Assembly: GCA_949519155.1 (NCBI GenBank)
Contig: CATIQU010000028.1
Span: forward strand, 1-49,977
Source of the DNA: Polaribacter sp. SA4-10
Lineage (GTDB): Bacteria > Bacteroidota > Bacteroidia > Flavobacteriales > Flavobacteriaceae
Direction: 5' to 3'
DNA: 49,977 nucleotides
In this document: positions 1 through 8,153 of the stretch, in pieces
Numbering within the stretch: position 1 is the stretch's first letter
How the letters are laid out: every line of letters begins with the position of its first letter
Position numbers and translations under genes: made by a program
Notes under the pieces: generated by a model
What the model was told of the DNA's origin: nothing
The model's database searches: none
The model's input: only the letters and a program-made list of their open reading frames with translations

Positions 1-147
1 AAACACAATAATATTATTACTAAATTAAATAGTAATAATATAGACTATAGAAAAGATTACCGTGGCATTTGGATAAGTTTAGACTGGTTTCAAGGCTCAG
101 AACATAATAAATTCTTGAAAAACTTTAAGGTTTATGATAATATTTAA
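1..147 (+). CDS. 3' end of an unknown protein (partial)
   Basis: An open frame enters from the left edge and ends at TAA 145-147, giving the last 48 residues of a protein. The tail is polar and Asn/Lys-rich, with GIWISLDWFQGSE in the middle; I do not recognise the family. It overlaps the next gene by 14 bases because the nuclease ATG (134) lies inside its last codons, which suggests translational coupling and shared transcription. It could be a neighbour of the nuclease in a small accessory operon, but too little is visible to assign a role. Confidence 0.5.
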   Translation, partial: KHNNIITKLNSNNIDYRKDYRGIWISLDWFQGSEHNKFLKNFKVYDNI

Positions 148-946
148 CGTATTTAAAAAAATTACTTTTTTATTAATAATTGCCACGTTATTCAATTGCA
201 CTTCTCGATCAGCATATAAAAATGGGAAGAAAATTGAATTATTAAAGAAAAAAAATGAGAGAGTTAATTCCTATTCCTTATTACCATTGAAAAATTCAAA
301 TCAAGTCATTGAACATAAATACTACACTTTGTCATACAGTGAAAAGGATGAACAAGCTGAGTGGGTCGCCTATAAACTCACAAATGACAATTCCAATAAA
401 AAAATTAAAAGAAAGTCCTATTTTAGAATAGACCCAAAAGTTGAATCTGGTTCTTCAGAATTAATGGATTATTATAAATCTGGTTACGACAGAGGTCATC
501 TAGCTCCCGCTGGTAGCATGAGAATTAATGATGTTTCAATGAATGAAAGCTTTTACATGAGTAATATGAGTCCACAAAAACCCAAATTTAATAGAGGGGT
601 TTGGAAAAGGTTAGAAAATAAGGTTCGTTATTGGGCTTCAATATACGATTCCTTATACGTTGTTACAGGGCCCGTATTGTCTAGACCAATTGATGTTATT
701 GGTAGTAACGGCGTGACCGTTCCAAGAGCTTCTTATAAGACTTTAGTTGGATTTAAAGAAGAAAAAACTAGAGCAATCGCATTCATTATACCAAATGCTA
801 AATCTAATAAGAGTATCTACTCGTATTTAGTTTCTGTCGATAATGTTGAAAAAATAACAAATATTAATTTCTATTCTAACTTTCCTGATTCAGTAGAGAA
901 TAAAATAGAAGCTAATAGTGATATTAAAATTTGGCTGAAAAAATAA
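134..946 (+). CDS. DNA/RNA non-specific endonuclease (DRGH/NUC1 family), lipoprotein
   Basis: A 270-residue sugar-non-specific nuclease of the Serratia NucA/EndoG type, predicted to cut DNA and RNA with a single Mg ion. The N-terminus is a lipoprotein signal: hydrophobic residues 9-20, then a lipobox ending at Cys22, so the enzyme is probably anchored to the envelope facing the periplasm or the outside. The DRGH motif is at 119-122 (His122 the general base). The metal-binding Asn motif FNRGVW follows near 152-157, with the conserved Glu near 161. Length fits the family. It may serve nucleic-acid scavenging or defence against foreign DNA. It overlaps the upstream frame by 14 bases and is followed directly by a decayed lipoprotein gene. 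Confidence 0.88.
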   Translation: MIIFNVFKKITFLLIIATLFNCTSRSAYKNGKKIELLKKKNERVNSYSLLPLKNSNQVIEHKYYTLSYSEKDEQAEWVAYKLTNDNSNKKIKRKSYFRIDPKVESGSSELMDYYKSGYDRGHLAPAGSMRINDVSMNESFYMSNMSPQKPKFNRGVWKRLENKVRYWASIYDSLYVVTGPVLSRPIDVIGSNGVTVPRASYKTLVGFKEEKTRAIAFIIPNAKSNKSIYSYLVSVDNVEKITNINFYSNFPDSVENKIEANSDIKIWLKK

Positions 947-948
947 TA

Positions 949-1606
949 TTGAAATTTTTGAAAAAATATTTTCTTTTGATATTGGTATTGAATTTAGCAT
1001 GTACGTCTTCATAAACGTTCAGAGCAATAAGAGGCTCATATATATATGCTTGTGACAAGGATTTAAGAGAATACTTTAAGGAACATATTTCTTCCTTTAC
1101 TTCGTCCGTCAAAAGGCATTGATTTTTTTTGCTAAATAAGATTACATTATACAGGAAAGTTCATTCCTTCATTAGTAGTATAGACACATTAATCCATAAA
1201 AGTTAAAACCCAGGATAAAATTGAAAATTCTGTCTTACCCTTTGTGGATATGTTTATTAGCGGCAAGTATAGAAGTAAAATTGGCAAAGGTGGTTATGTT
1301 TCTATTTTAAAGCATAAAAATTATTATAAGGAATTTAGTAAAACCTTTAAATTCTCTTCAAGTCTTACAATTCAACAAAATGGAATTTTAGATAGTCTAG
1401 AAAAATTAAAGAAGAAATCTAAAGTCAACATATATTCAACTTTTGATATGTCATTAAATGGCGTATTCATGAATAGTTCAAAAGAAAATGAATGTTTCAG
1501 AAGTAAAATGAAGGATTATACAAATAATCATGAAATTTCGTTTCTAAAAATAGAGAAATTAAATACTAGTATTGATTTTGAAATTTGTGAAAAGAGACGA
1601 TTTTAA
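949..1606 (+). pseudogene. Decayed lipoprotein gene (two stops, one frameshift)
   Basis: Reading from TTG 949 gives a textbook lipoprotein signal peptide (LKFLKKYFLLILVLNLACTSS) cut by TAA at 1012-1014. The same frame stays protein-like afterwards, hits TGA near 1120, continues, and ends at TAA near 1204. Coding sense moves one frame over just before this: from about 1193 an open frame runs to TAA 1604-1606, containing an apparent internal GTG (1244) and a Lys/Ser-rich C-terminus. The simplest reading is one lipoprotein gene of about 215 codons inactivated by two nonsense changes and one frameshift. No family is recognised. Its last bases overlap the end of the convergent ABC-F gene. The open part from 1244 could still be expressed as a 120-residue product, but nothing supports that. 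Confidence 0.6.
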
Positions 1607-3462
1607 TCTTCTAATTTCATCGAAAGTTCTAACCAACGCTCTTCTTTTTGTTCTAATTTTTTGATAACTACTTCCAGTTCTTCAGATTTCGCTGCAATTT
1701 CATCCGTAGGAATTTCAACATTTAAAAATTGATTTTCAATCGATGCTTTGCTTTTTTGAAGCCTTCCAATTTCTGCTTCTAAACCACCAAATTCTCTTTT
1801 TTCATCAAAATTTAAGGACACCGGTTTTCTCTTTTTTTCTACCACTTTTTCCGGTGTTTTTTTCTTTTCTACCTCTTTAGGAATAGATCCATCATAGGCT
1901 CTAAAGTCCGAGTAGTTTCCTGGGAAATTCTCGACAACACCTTCGCCTCTGAAAACAAATAGCGCATCCACAATTTTGTCCATAAAATAGCGATCGTGAG
2001 AAACTACTAATAAATTTCCAGGGTAATCTAACAAGAAGTTTTCCAAGACGTTTAGAGTGACAACATCCAAATCATTGGTTGGCTCATCTAAGATTAAAAA
2101 GTTAGGATTTTGAATTAAAACAGCACACAAGTAAAGTCGCTTTTGTTCACCACCCGAAAGTCTTTCAACAAAATCATATTGTTTTTTCTTGTCAAACAAA
2201 AAACGTTCTAACAATTGCGAAGCAGATATTTTTCGCCCTTTGGTTAACGGAATAAACTCTCCAAACTCTTTGATAACTTCAATCACCTTTTGTCCAGGTT
2301 TTACATTAATTCCAGACTGTGTGTAATACCCAAATTTAACCGTTTCACCTACCGTAACCTTTCCACCGTCAAGAGGAGCAGTTTCTGTAATAATATTTAA
2401 AAAAGAAGATTTCCCAGTTCCGTTTTTACCAATAATTCCAACACGTTCTCCACGTTTAAAAATATAGTCAAATCCGTCTAAAATCTTTTTATCACCATAG
2501 GATTTTTTCAATTTGTGAAGCTCCAAAATTTTACTTCCCAAACGTACCATGTTAATTTCTAATTGAACCTGGTGGTCTTGTCTTCTTTGATGTGCTTTTT
2601 CTTTGATTTGATAAAAGTCATCCGTTCTGGACTTCGATTTTGTCGTTCTTGCTTTTGGTTGCCTGCGCATCCAGTCCAATTCTTTTTTGAATAAACTTTT
2701 GGCTTTGCCTAAGTTGGTAGCTTCCAGAGCTAAGCGTTCCTCTTTATTTTGAAGGTAGTACGAATAATTCCCTTTATATTTATAAATGTTTCCCTCGTCC
2801 AATTCTATAATTTCATTACAAACACGCTCTAAGAAATAACGATCATGCGTTACCATGAATAGGGTAATTTTCTCTTTTGAAAAGAAAGCCTCTAGCCATT
2901 CAATCATTTCTAAATCTAAATGATTCGTTGGTTCATCTAAAATTAATAAATCGGGTTTGTTAATTAAAACAATGGCCAAAGAAAGGCGTTTTTTTTGTCC
3001 TCCAGAAAGCGCCCCTACTTTTAACGTTAAGTCGTCTAATTTTAATTTTGATAAAATTTGACGGTATTGCGTTTCAAAATCCCATGCATTGTATTGCTCC
3101 ATCAAATCAAAAGCAGTTTGAAATGCGTCTGCATTTTCAGGGTTTTCTAAAGCTGCTTCATATTGTTTCACAACATTCAATACCGTATTGTCAGTCGCGA
3201 AAATAGTTTCCTCGATGGTAAGAGCGGGATCTAAATCCATGTTTTGAGCCAAATAAGCAATAGAAATTCCTTTTCTACTTACAACTTGACCTGAATCGGA
3301 AGTGTCTAGACCCGCAATAATATTCAAAATAGAAGTTTTTCCACTTCCGTTTTTAGCCACAAAAGCTATTTTTTGATCTTTGTTAATTCCGAAAGAAATG
3401 TCATCAAACAAAACACGTTCGCCGTAAGACTTAGAGATATTTTCTACTGTTAAGTAATTCAA
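1603..3462 (-). CDS. ABC-F family ATP-binding protein (Uup-like)
   Basis: A soluble 619-residue protein with two ABC ATPase domains and no membrane segment, the hallmark of the ABC-F family, which acts on ribosomes or translation instead of transport. Domain 1 has Walker A around 36-44 (AKNGSGKTS), signature LSGGQKKR and Walker B ILDEPTNHLD. A charged linker rich in Arg/Lys (the P-site tRNA interaction region) follows. Domain 2 has GKNGTGKSS, LSGGEQKR and ILDEPTNDLD. The last 80 or so residues form a Lys/Glu-rich coiled coil as in Uup, so a Uup-like housekeeping role is more likely than EttA or antibiotic resistance. A hairpin with a U tract sits just upstream and could attenuate transcription. 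Confidence 0.9.
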   Translation of the reverse strand: MNYLTVENISKSYGERVLFDDISFGINKDQKIAFVAKNGSGKTSILNIIAGLDTSDSGQVVSRKGISIAYLAQNMDLDPALTIEETIFATDNTVLNVVKQYEAALENPENADAFQTAFDLMEQYNAWDFETQYRQILSKLKLDDLTLKVGALSGGQKKRLSLAIVLINKPDLLILDEPTNHLDLEMIEWLEAFFSKEKITLFMVTHDRYFLERVCNEIIELDEGNIYKYKGNYSYYLQNKEERLALEATNLGKAKSLFKKELDWMRRQPKARTTKSKSRTDDFYQIKEKAHQRRQDHQVQLEINMVRLGSKILELHKLKKSYGDKKILDGFDYIFKRGERVGIIGKNGTGKSSFLNIITETAPLDGGKVTVGETVKFGYYTQSGINVKPGQKVIEVIKEFGEFIPLTKGRKISASQLLERFLFDKKKQYDFVERLSGGEQKRLYLCAVLIQNPNFLILDEPTNDLDVVTLNVLENFLLDYPGNLLVVSHDRYFMDKIVDALFVFRGEGVVENFPGNYSDFRAYDGSIPKEVEKKKTPEKVVEKKRKPVSLNFDEKREFGGLEAEIGRLQKSKASIENQFLNVEIPTDEIAAKSEELEVVIKKLEQKEERWLELSMKLED

Positions 3463-3493
3463 AAGGTTGATTTTTAGGAATTACAAAGAAACA

Positions 3494-3520
3494 AAAAACC
3501 CGAACGTTAACTCGGGTTTT
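3494..3520 (-). terminator. Hairpin with U tract in the ABC-F leader (possible attenuator)
   Basis: Perfect arms AAAACCCGA (3495-3503) and TCGGGTTTT (3512-3520) enclose an 8-base loop. Read on the minus strand the stem is followed by six T, which is the better terminator orientation. It lies between two divergent genes, so it does not end either neighbour. On the minus strand it sits about 30 bases before the ABC-F start codon. Confidence 0.55.
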
Positions 3521-3546
3521 AAATGTATAAATTAACTTATTTGTAC

Positions 3547-3567
3547 CTACTGTTTCTTTGGGTTCAT
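3547..3567 (-). other. Possible 6-codon leader ORF (MNPKKQ) upstream of ABC-F
   Basis: On the minus strand, ATG at 3567 is followed by five sense codons and TAG, ending about 27 bases before the hairpin stem. A tiny ORF before a terminator is the arrangement used in ribosome-mediated attenuation of some ABC-F genes. Such a short ORF also arises easily by chance, so this is only a candidate. A 17-codon ORF on the opposite strand (3573-3626, MKKFMLHQKK...) is equally unsupported. Confidence 0.2.
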
Positions 3568-3644
3568 TTTTTATGAAAAAGTTTATGCTGCATCAGAAAA
3601 AGAGTACAATTAAAAGCTTATTTTAGTCATTTAAAAGCCCATAA

Positions 3645-5318
3645 ATGCTAAATATTAAGAACCTTTCAATTTCATTTCTCCAAAATAAGAAATTTGTATC
3701 AGCAGTTCATGATATTTCTTTTTCATTACATCGAAATGAAATTTTAGGGATGGTAGGAGAATCGGGAAGTGGAAAATCGATTACATCTTTAGCGATTTTA
3801 GGATTATTGCCAAAAGGAATTGCGAAAGTTGAAGGAACTATTTTCTACAATGAAGAAAATATAAATATCTATTCAGAAAAAGTATTTCAGAAAATAAGAG
3901 GCCGTAAAATTGCTATGATTTTTCAAGAACCAATGAGTTCTTTAAATCCAACACTAACTTGCGGGTATCAAGTAGCAGAAATTTTACAACAACATACGGA
4001 ACTTTCTAAACATGAGATACATGCTGCTGTAATTTCTCTTTTTGAAAAAGTGAAATTACCCCGAGTAGCCAGTATTTATAAAGCGTATCCGCACCAAATT
4101 AGTGGGGGGCAAAAACAACGGGTAATGATTGCCATGGCGATCGCCTGTAAGCCTGCAATTTTGATTGCTGACGAGCCAACAACAGCCTTAGACGTTACCG
4201 TGCAAAAGGAAATTATCTTGTTGTTGAAAGAATTGCAACAAGAATACGGAATGAGTATTCTTTTTATTACCCACGATTTAGCCTTGGTTTCTGAAATAGC
4301 AAATCGAGTGCTAGTCATGTATAAAGGGAAAATTGTTGAGCAAGGAAATACTAGGGACTTGTTTTTAAATCCGAAAGCAGATTACACCAAGGCATTAATC
4401 AACTCGAAACCAAATTTAGAAGTACGGTTGCGCAAATTGCCAACGGTCAAGGATTTTATTGATAAAACTGTTGACCAGACCATTTACACGAATGTTGATA
4501 GAGCCAGTTTTCACGAAAAAATATATCAGAAAACACCACTGTTAGAGATTCATAATTTAGAAAAAGAGTTTATTACCAAAGGGTCGTGGTTTCAAAAAGA
4601 CGAAGTTGTAAAGGCGGTAAATAATGTTTCCTTTCAAATTTTTGAAGGAGAAACACTGGGATTGGTTGGAGAATCTGGATGTGGAAAAACAACATTAGGA
4701 AGAACTATTTTACACCTAGAAAAAGCAACTTCTGGGCAGGTAATTTTTGAAGGAAATGACATCACACAATTATCGAAAGCAGGGGTAAAAAAACTTAGAA
4801 AAGACATTCAGATTATATTTCAAGATCCTTTTTCGTCGCTCAACCCAAGAATTACGGTTGGGAATGCTATTTTAGAACCGATGAAAGTGCACCGCATTTT
4901 ACCAAACAAAAAGGAAAGAACAGCTTATGTTTTAGACCTGTTGAAAAAAGTAGGTTTAGAAGAAAGTCATTTTAACAGATATCCACATGAGTTTTCGGGC
5001 GGACAAAGACAGCGAATCGGAATTGCAAGAACCATTGCGTTGCAGCCAAAATTAATTATTTGTGATGAATCGGTTTCAGCTTTAGATGTTTCTGTACAAG
5101 CCCAGGTTTTAAATTTATTAAATGAATTAAAAGCAACGTATAATTTCACGTATATTTTTATTTCACATGACCTGTCTGTTGTAAAGTACATGTCAGACCA
5201 ATTGGTGGTCATGAACCAAGGAGAGATTGAAGAGATTGGAGATGCAGATATTATTTACAAAGCACCAAAAGCAGCGTATACGAAAACACTTATTGCCGCA
5301 ATCCCTAAGGGGATTTAG
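3645..5318 (+). CDS. Fused dipeptide/oligopeptide ABC transporter ATPase (DppD-DppF type)
   Basis: A 557-residue protein carrying two peptide-transporter ATPase domains in tandem, as in GsiA or YejF. It energises uptake of peptides (or another small solute) through an inner-membrane permease. Domain 1 has GESGSGKS at 38-45, FQEP, ISGGQKQR and LIADEPTTALD. Domain 2 starts near residue 300 with GESGCGKT, FQDPFSSLNPR, FSGGQRQR and a less usual Walker B region CDESVSALD. Each domain is followed by the oligopeptide-type C-terminal extension. No permease or binding-protein gene is adjacent, so partners lie elsewhere. The start ATG at 3645 agrees with the family N-terminus (MLNIKNLSISF). Confidence 0.9.
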   Translation: MLNIKNLSISFLQNKKFVSAVHDISFSLHRNEILGMVGESGSGKSITSLAILGLLPKGIAKVEGTIFYNEENINIYSEKVFQKIRGRKIAMIFQEPMSSLNPTLTCGYQVAEILQQHTELSKHEIHAAVISLFEKVKLPRVASIYKAYPHQISGGQKQRVMIAMAIACKPAILIADEPTTALDVTVQKEIILLLKELQQEYGMSILFITHDLALVSEIANRVLVMYKGKIVEQGNTRDLFLNPKADYTKALINSKPNLEVRLRKLPTVKDFIDKTVDQTIYTNVDRASFHEKIYQKTPLLEIHNLEKEFITKGSWFQKDEVVKAVNNVSFQIFEGETLGLVGESGCGKTTLGRTILHLEKATSGQVIFEGNDITQLSKAGVKKLRKDIQIIFQDPFSSLNPRITVGNAILEPMKVHRILPNKKERTAYVLDLLKKVGLEESHFNRYPHEFSGGQRQRIGIARTIALQPKLIICDESVSALDVSVQAQVLNLLNELKATYNFTYIFISHDLSVVKYMSDQLVVMNQGEIEEIGDADIIYKAPKAAYTKTLIAAIPKGI

Positions 5319-5327
5319 CCTTTTTTT
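5300..5327 (+). terminator. Weak hairpin and T tract after the peptide ABC ATPase
   Basis: Arms AATCCC (5300-5305) and GGGATT (5310-5315) overlap the stop codon region and are followed, five bases later, by seven T. The stem is only six pairs and the T tract is offset, so termination may be partial. Confidence 0.35.
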
Positions 5328-5379
5328 AATCTCTCAATAAGTGGTATATTGCATCCTGATAATTTGAAAGAAAATCCCT

Positions 5380-6396
5380 ATGAAAATAATTGTACCAATG
5401 GCCGGAATTGGGTCACGTTTAAGACCTCATACGCTCACAATCCCTAAACCTTTAACCGTTATTGCAGGGAAACCAATTGTACAACGTTTGGTGGAAGATA
5501 TTACAGCCGTTGTAGACCAAAAAATCGATGAAATAGCTTTTATAATTGGACCTGTATCAAAAGGGTTTCCAGCAGACACAAAAGAAAGTTTATTAAAAAT
5601 TGCAGCAGAATTAGGCACTAAAGGATCTGTATACATTCAAGAAGAAGCATTAGGAACTGCACATGCACTTTATTGCGCAAAAGACTCTTTGAGTGGCCCT
5701 TGTGTTGTTGCTTATGCAGATACATTATTTAAAGCAGATTTTAAATTAGACGCAAGTGCAGATGGTGCCATCTGGGTAAAGCAAGTGGAAGATCCAAGTG
5801 CTTTTGGAGTTGTAAAAGTAGAAGATGGATTTATTACCGATTTTATAGAAAAACCAAAGGATTTTGTCTCAGATTTAGCAATTATTGGAATTTACTATTT
5901 TAAAGATGGAGATCGTGTAAGAAAGGAAGTTGAATATTTAGTTGACAACGATTTAAAAGAGAATAACGAATACCAATTGACCAATGTTTTAGAAACATTA
6001 AAAAGAGAAGGCGCAAAATTTATCCCAGGAAAAGTAGATGCTTGGATGGATTGCGGTAAAAAAGATCCTACTGTAGATACCAACAAACAAGTATTGGGTT
6101 TTGAACATAATGCAGGGAATAATTTGGTTTCTAGCGATGTTGTTTTAAACAATTCAGAAATTATTCAACCTTGTTTTATTGGTGAAAATGTGGTGTTAAA
6201 AAACACAAAAATCGGCCCCTATGTTTCTATTGGAGCAAACAGTATTGTCACAGATTCAACCATTAAAAATTCGCTAATTCAGTCAAACGTAGTAATAAAG
6301 AATGCAGGTTTAGAGTTGGCAATGATTGGAAACCATGCCAAATATAATGGAAACTACACCTCTGTTAGTATTGGTGATTATACCGAATTATTGTAA
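5380..6396 (+). CDS. Sugar-1-phosphate nucleotidyltransferase with left-handed beta-helix domain
   Basis: A 338-residue enzyme of the RmlA/GlmU nucleotidyltransferase superfamily that joins an NTP and a sugar-1-phosphate to make an NDP-sugar. The signature loop GIGSRLRPHT is at residues 9-18, with the substrate-lysine motif PKPL just after. The middle part shows GTAHALYCA and VAYADTL (the metal-binding Asp loop). The last 90 or so residues (NSEIIQPCFIGENVVL...) show hexapeptide-type periodicity of a left-handed beta-helix. It leads a tightly packed envelope operon, so a product for LPS, capsule or glycan synthesis is likely. The exact sugar and nucleotide cannot be read from sequence. Confidence 0.88.
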   Translation: MKIIVPMAGIGSRLRPHTLTIPKPLTVIAGKPIVQRLVEDITAVVDQKIDEIAFIIGPVSKGFPADTKESLLKIAAELGTKGSVYIQEEALGTAHALYCAKDSLSGPCVVAYADTLFKADFKLDASADGAIWVKQVEDPSAFGVVKVEDGFITDFIEKPKDFVSDLAIIGIYYFKDGDRVRKEVEYLVDNDLKENNEYQLTNVLETLKREGAKFIPGKVDAWMDCGKKDPTVDTNKQVLGFEHNAGNNLVSSDVVLNNSEIIQPCFIGENVVLKNTKIGPYVSIGANSIVTDSTIKNSLIQSNVVIKNAGLELAMIGNHAKYNGNYTSVSIGDYTELL

Positions 6397-7377
6397 ATGA
6401 ATTTTAGCACAAAGAATATCGAAAAAAGAATTGTGAAGCACTCCATTAAAAGTCTGCTTGTTCTTTTCTTTTTATTCTTTGTGCTCTTTTCTTTGCCATC
6501 TTATGCACAAGATAGTATTGCTTTGCCAAAAGATTTGAATGAAGAAAAAGAGTTAAAATTTCAACAATATTTTTTTAAAGCATTAGCAGAGAAATCGATT
6601 CGTAACTTTCAAAAAGCAATCGAGAATTTAGAAAGTTGCAATCAAATAATCCCAAACGATGTCGCTGTTTTTTTTGAGTTTTCTAAGAATTATTTTGCGC
6701 TTCATCAAATAGAATTAGCCAAAGAATATATTGATAGAGCTTTGATAAAAGACCCAGAAAACCATTGGATGTTACAGCATTTAGTTGCGGTTTTACAAAG
6801 CAGCAATAGCTATACTGAAGCGACTGAAATACAAATTGAACTGGTTGCTCAAAAACCTAAAAACGCCCAACTAAAAGAAACATTAACAAGGCTGTACCTT
6901 AGAAACAATCAACCAGAAAAAGCGCTTGAGATTGTAAACCTAATTACGGAACAAAATGGGTCAACAGCATTCTTAAAAAATTTAAAAACGGCGTTAGAAA
7001 AAAGAAAATCGAGATTTAAAAAAGAAGAGGAACCGACGAAACTAACTTCTTCTCAGGCAAGTTTTGATTTTGATAAAACCTATCTATCTCTAGAACGGTT
7101 ATTGAAAAACTCTAATGATGAAGTAGTTTTATTAAAATATAGCAAACAAGGAATTCAGCGCTTTCCAGCCCAACCTTATGTATATTTGGTGCAAGGAAAA
7201 ATATTGAATCATCAGAAAGCGCACAAAAATGCGTTATCCATACTGAAAAGTGGCATTGACTTTGTCATTGAAGATGAAATGGAACAAGATTTTTTTAGAG
7301 AAATTGCAAAATCATACAAAGGTTTGGGAAATCTAAAAGAAGAGAAAAAGTATTTAAAGAAATTAAATAAAGACTAA
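6397..7377 (+). CDS. Tetratricopeptide repeat protein, exported
   Basis: A 326-residue protein with an N-terminal signal (hydrophobic residues 19-37 ending in SYAQ), so probably periplasmic. The rest is helical with TPR-type repeats near 60-190 (KAIENLESC..., ELAKEYIDRAL..., KALEIV) and again near 250-310, suggesting a protein-docking scaffold. The ATG directly follows the stop of the nucleotidyltransferase, indicating coupled translation. Its position between the nucleotidyltransferase and a DUF4292 lipoprotein is, to my knowledge, common in Flavobacteriia; an envelope-assembly role is inferred only from that context. Confidence 0.8.
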   Translation: MNFSTKNIEKRIVKHSIKSLLVLFFLFFVLFSLPSYAQDSIALPKDLNEEKELKFQQYFFKALAEKSIRNFQKAIENLESCNQIIPNDVAVFFEFSKNYFALHQIELAKEYIDRALIKDPENHWMLQHLVAVLQSSNSYTEATEIQIELVAQKPKNAQLKETLTRLYLRNNQPEKALEIVNLITEQNGSTAFLKNLKTALEKRKSRFKKEEEPTKLTSSQASFDFDKTYLSLERLLKNSNDEVVLLKYSKQGIQRFPAQPYVYLVQGKILNHQKAHKNALSILKSGIDFVIEDEMEQDFFREIAKSYKGLGNLKEEKKYLKKLNKD

Positions 7378-7382
7378 AGTAG

Positions 7383-8153
7383 ATGAAATACCTTTTCCGA
7401 ATATGCGTTCTTTTGCTATTTTGTACATCCTGTGGCACTAATAAAAGAGTCATTGATGCCAATGCAATTGCAGAAAAAATGTCTGCTAGAAAAGTTGCAA
7501 GAAAGCATGTTGCAGCTAATTTTGATAAAAAGACGATTGCGGCAAAAGTAAAAGTGAAGTTTGACAACGGCAAAACCAAAGAAAATGTTTCTCTTACCTT
7601 GCGCATTGTAAAAGACGAAATTATCTGGTTAAAAGTGACAAAATTTATCACTATTTTAAAAGTAAAAATAACACCTACAAGTGTACAATACTACTCGCCT
7701 TTTTTTAAAAATTATTATGAAGGAAATTTTTTAAGCTTAGAGAAACTCTTTGGTACAGCAATTAATTTTGAGCAATTACAAAATGTACTTTTAGGACAAG
7801 CAATGCAGAATGTGAAAAAGCAAAAACAGGAGCTCGAAATAAAGAACAATGCCTTTGTATTATCGCCAAAAGTACAATCAGATTTGTTTGAGGTTTTCTA
7901 TTCGGTAAATCCTTCTCATTTTAAATTAGAGAAACAACAGATCGTAAACTCAATAAAACATCAACAATTAGATATTTTATATTCGAACTATAAGATGATT
8001 GAAGGCGAAGTTTTCCCCACAAAAATCAGCATTAAAGCAAAACAAAAGAAGAAATACACGAATATAGGCCTAACGTTTAAAACGGTTAATTTTAACACAT
8101 CAGTAAACACCTCTTTTAGAATTCCAAAAAATTATAAGCGCCTCAATTTATAA
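7383..8153 (+). CDS. DUF4292 family lipoprotein (LolB-like fold)
   Basis: A 256-residue lipoprotein with a signal peptide and lipobox ending at a Cys near residue 17 (LFCTSCGT). The body matches the DUF4292 pattern: an alternating-hydrophobic beta region (TIAAKVKVKFDNGK...VSLTLRIVKDEIIWLKVT), as in the LolA/LolB incomplete barrel that binds lipoprotein acyl chains. Bacteroidota lack an obvious LolB, and DUF4292 proteins are often discussed as candidates; that link is inference here. It starts five bases after the TPR gene and its final base overlaps the ATG of the next gene. Confidence 0.8.
   Translation: MKYLFRICVLLLFCTSCGTNKRVIDANAIAEKMSARKVARKHVAANFDKKTIAAKVKVKFDNGKTKENVSLTLRIVKDEIIWLKVTKFITILKVKITPTSVQYYSPFFKNYYEGNFLSLEKLFGTAINFEQLQNVLLGQAMQNVKKQKQELEIKNNAFVLSPKVQSDLFEVFYSVNPSHFKLEKQQIVNSIKHQQLDILYSNYKMIEGEVFPTKISIKAKQKKKYTNIGLTFKTVNFNTSVNTSFRIPKNYKRLNL

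Noticed and set aside
924..1112. 62-codon minus-strand open frame over the nuclease end
   Set aside because: It is opposite the lipoprotein pseudogene signal peptide, has no recognisable features, and lies in low-complexity AT-rich sequence.
3573..3626. 17-codon plus-strand ORF (MKKFMLHQKK...) before the peptide ABC ATPase gene
   Set aside because: No promoter, ribosome site or recognised family supports it; length is within chance expectation.
7295..7651. 118-codon minus-strand open frame with hydrophobic residues
   Set aside because: It is antisense to the TPR/DUF4292 junction; hydrophobicity mirrors Lys/Glu codons on the real strand.
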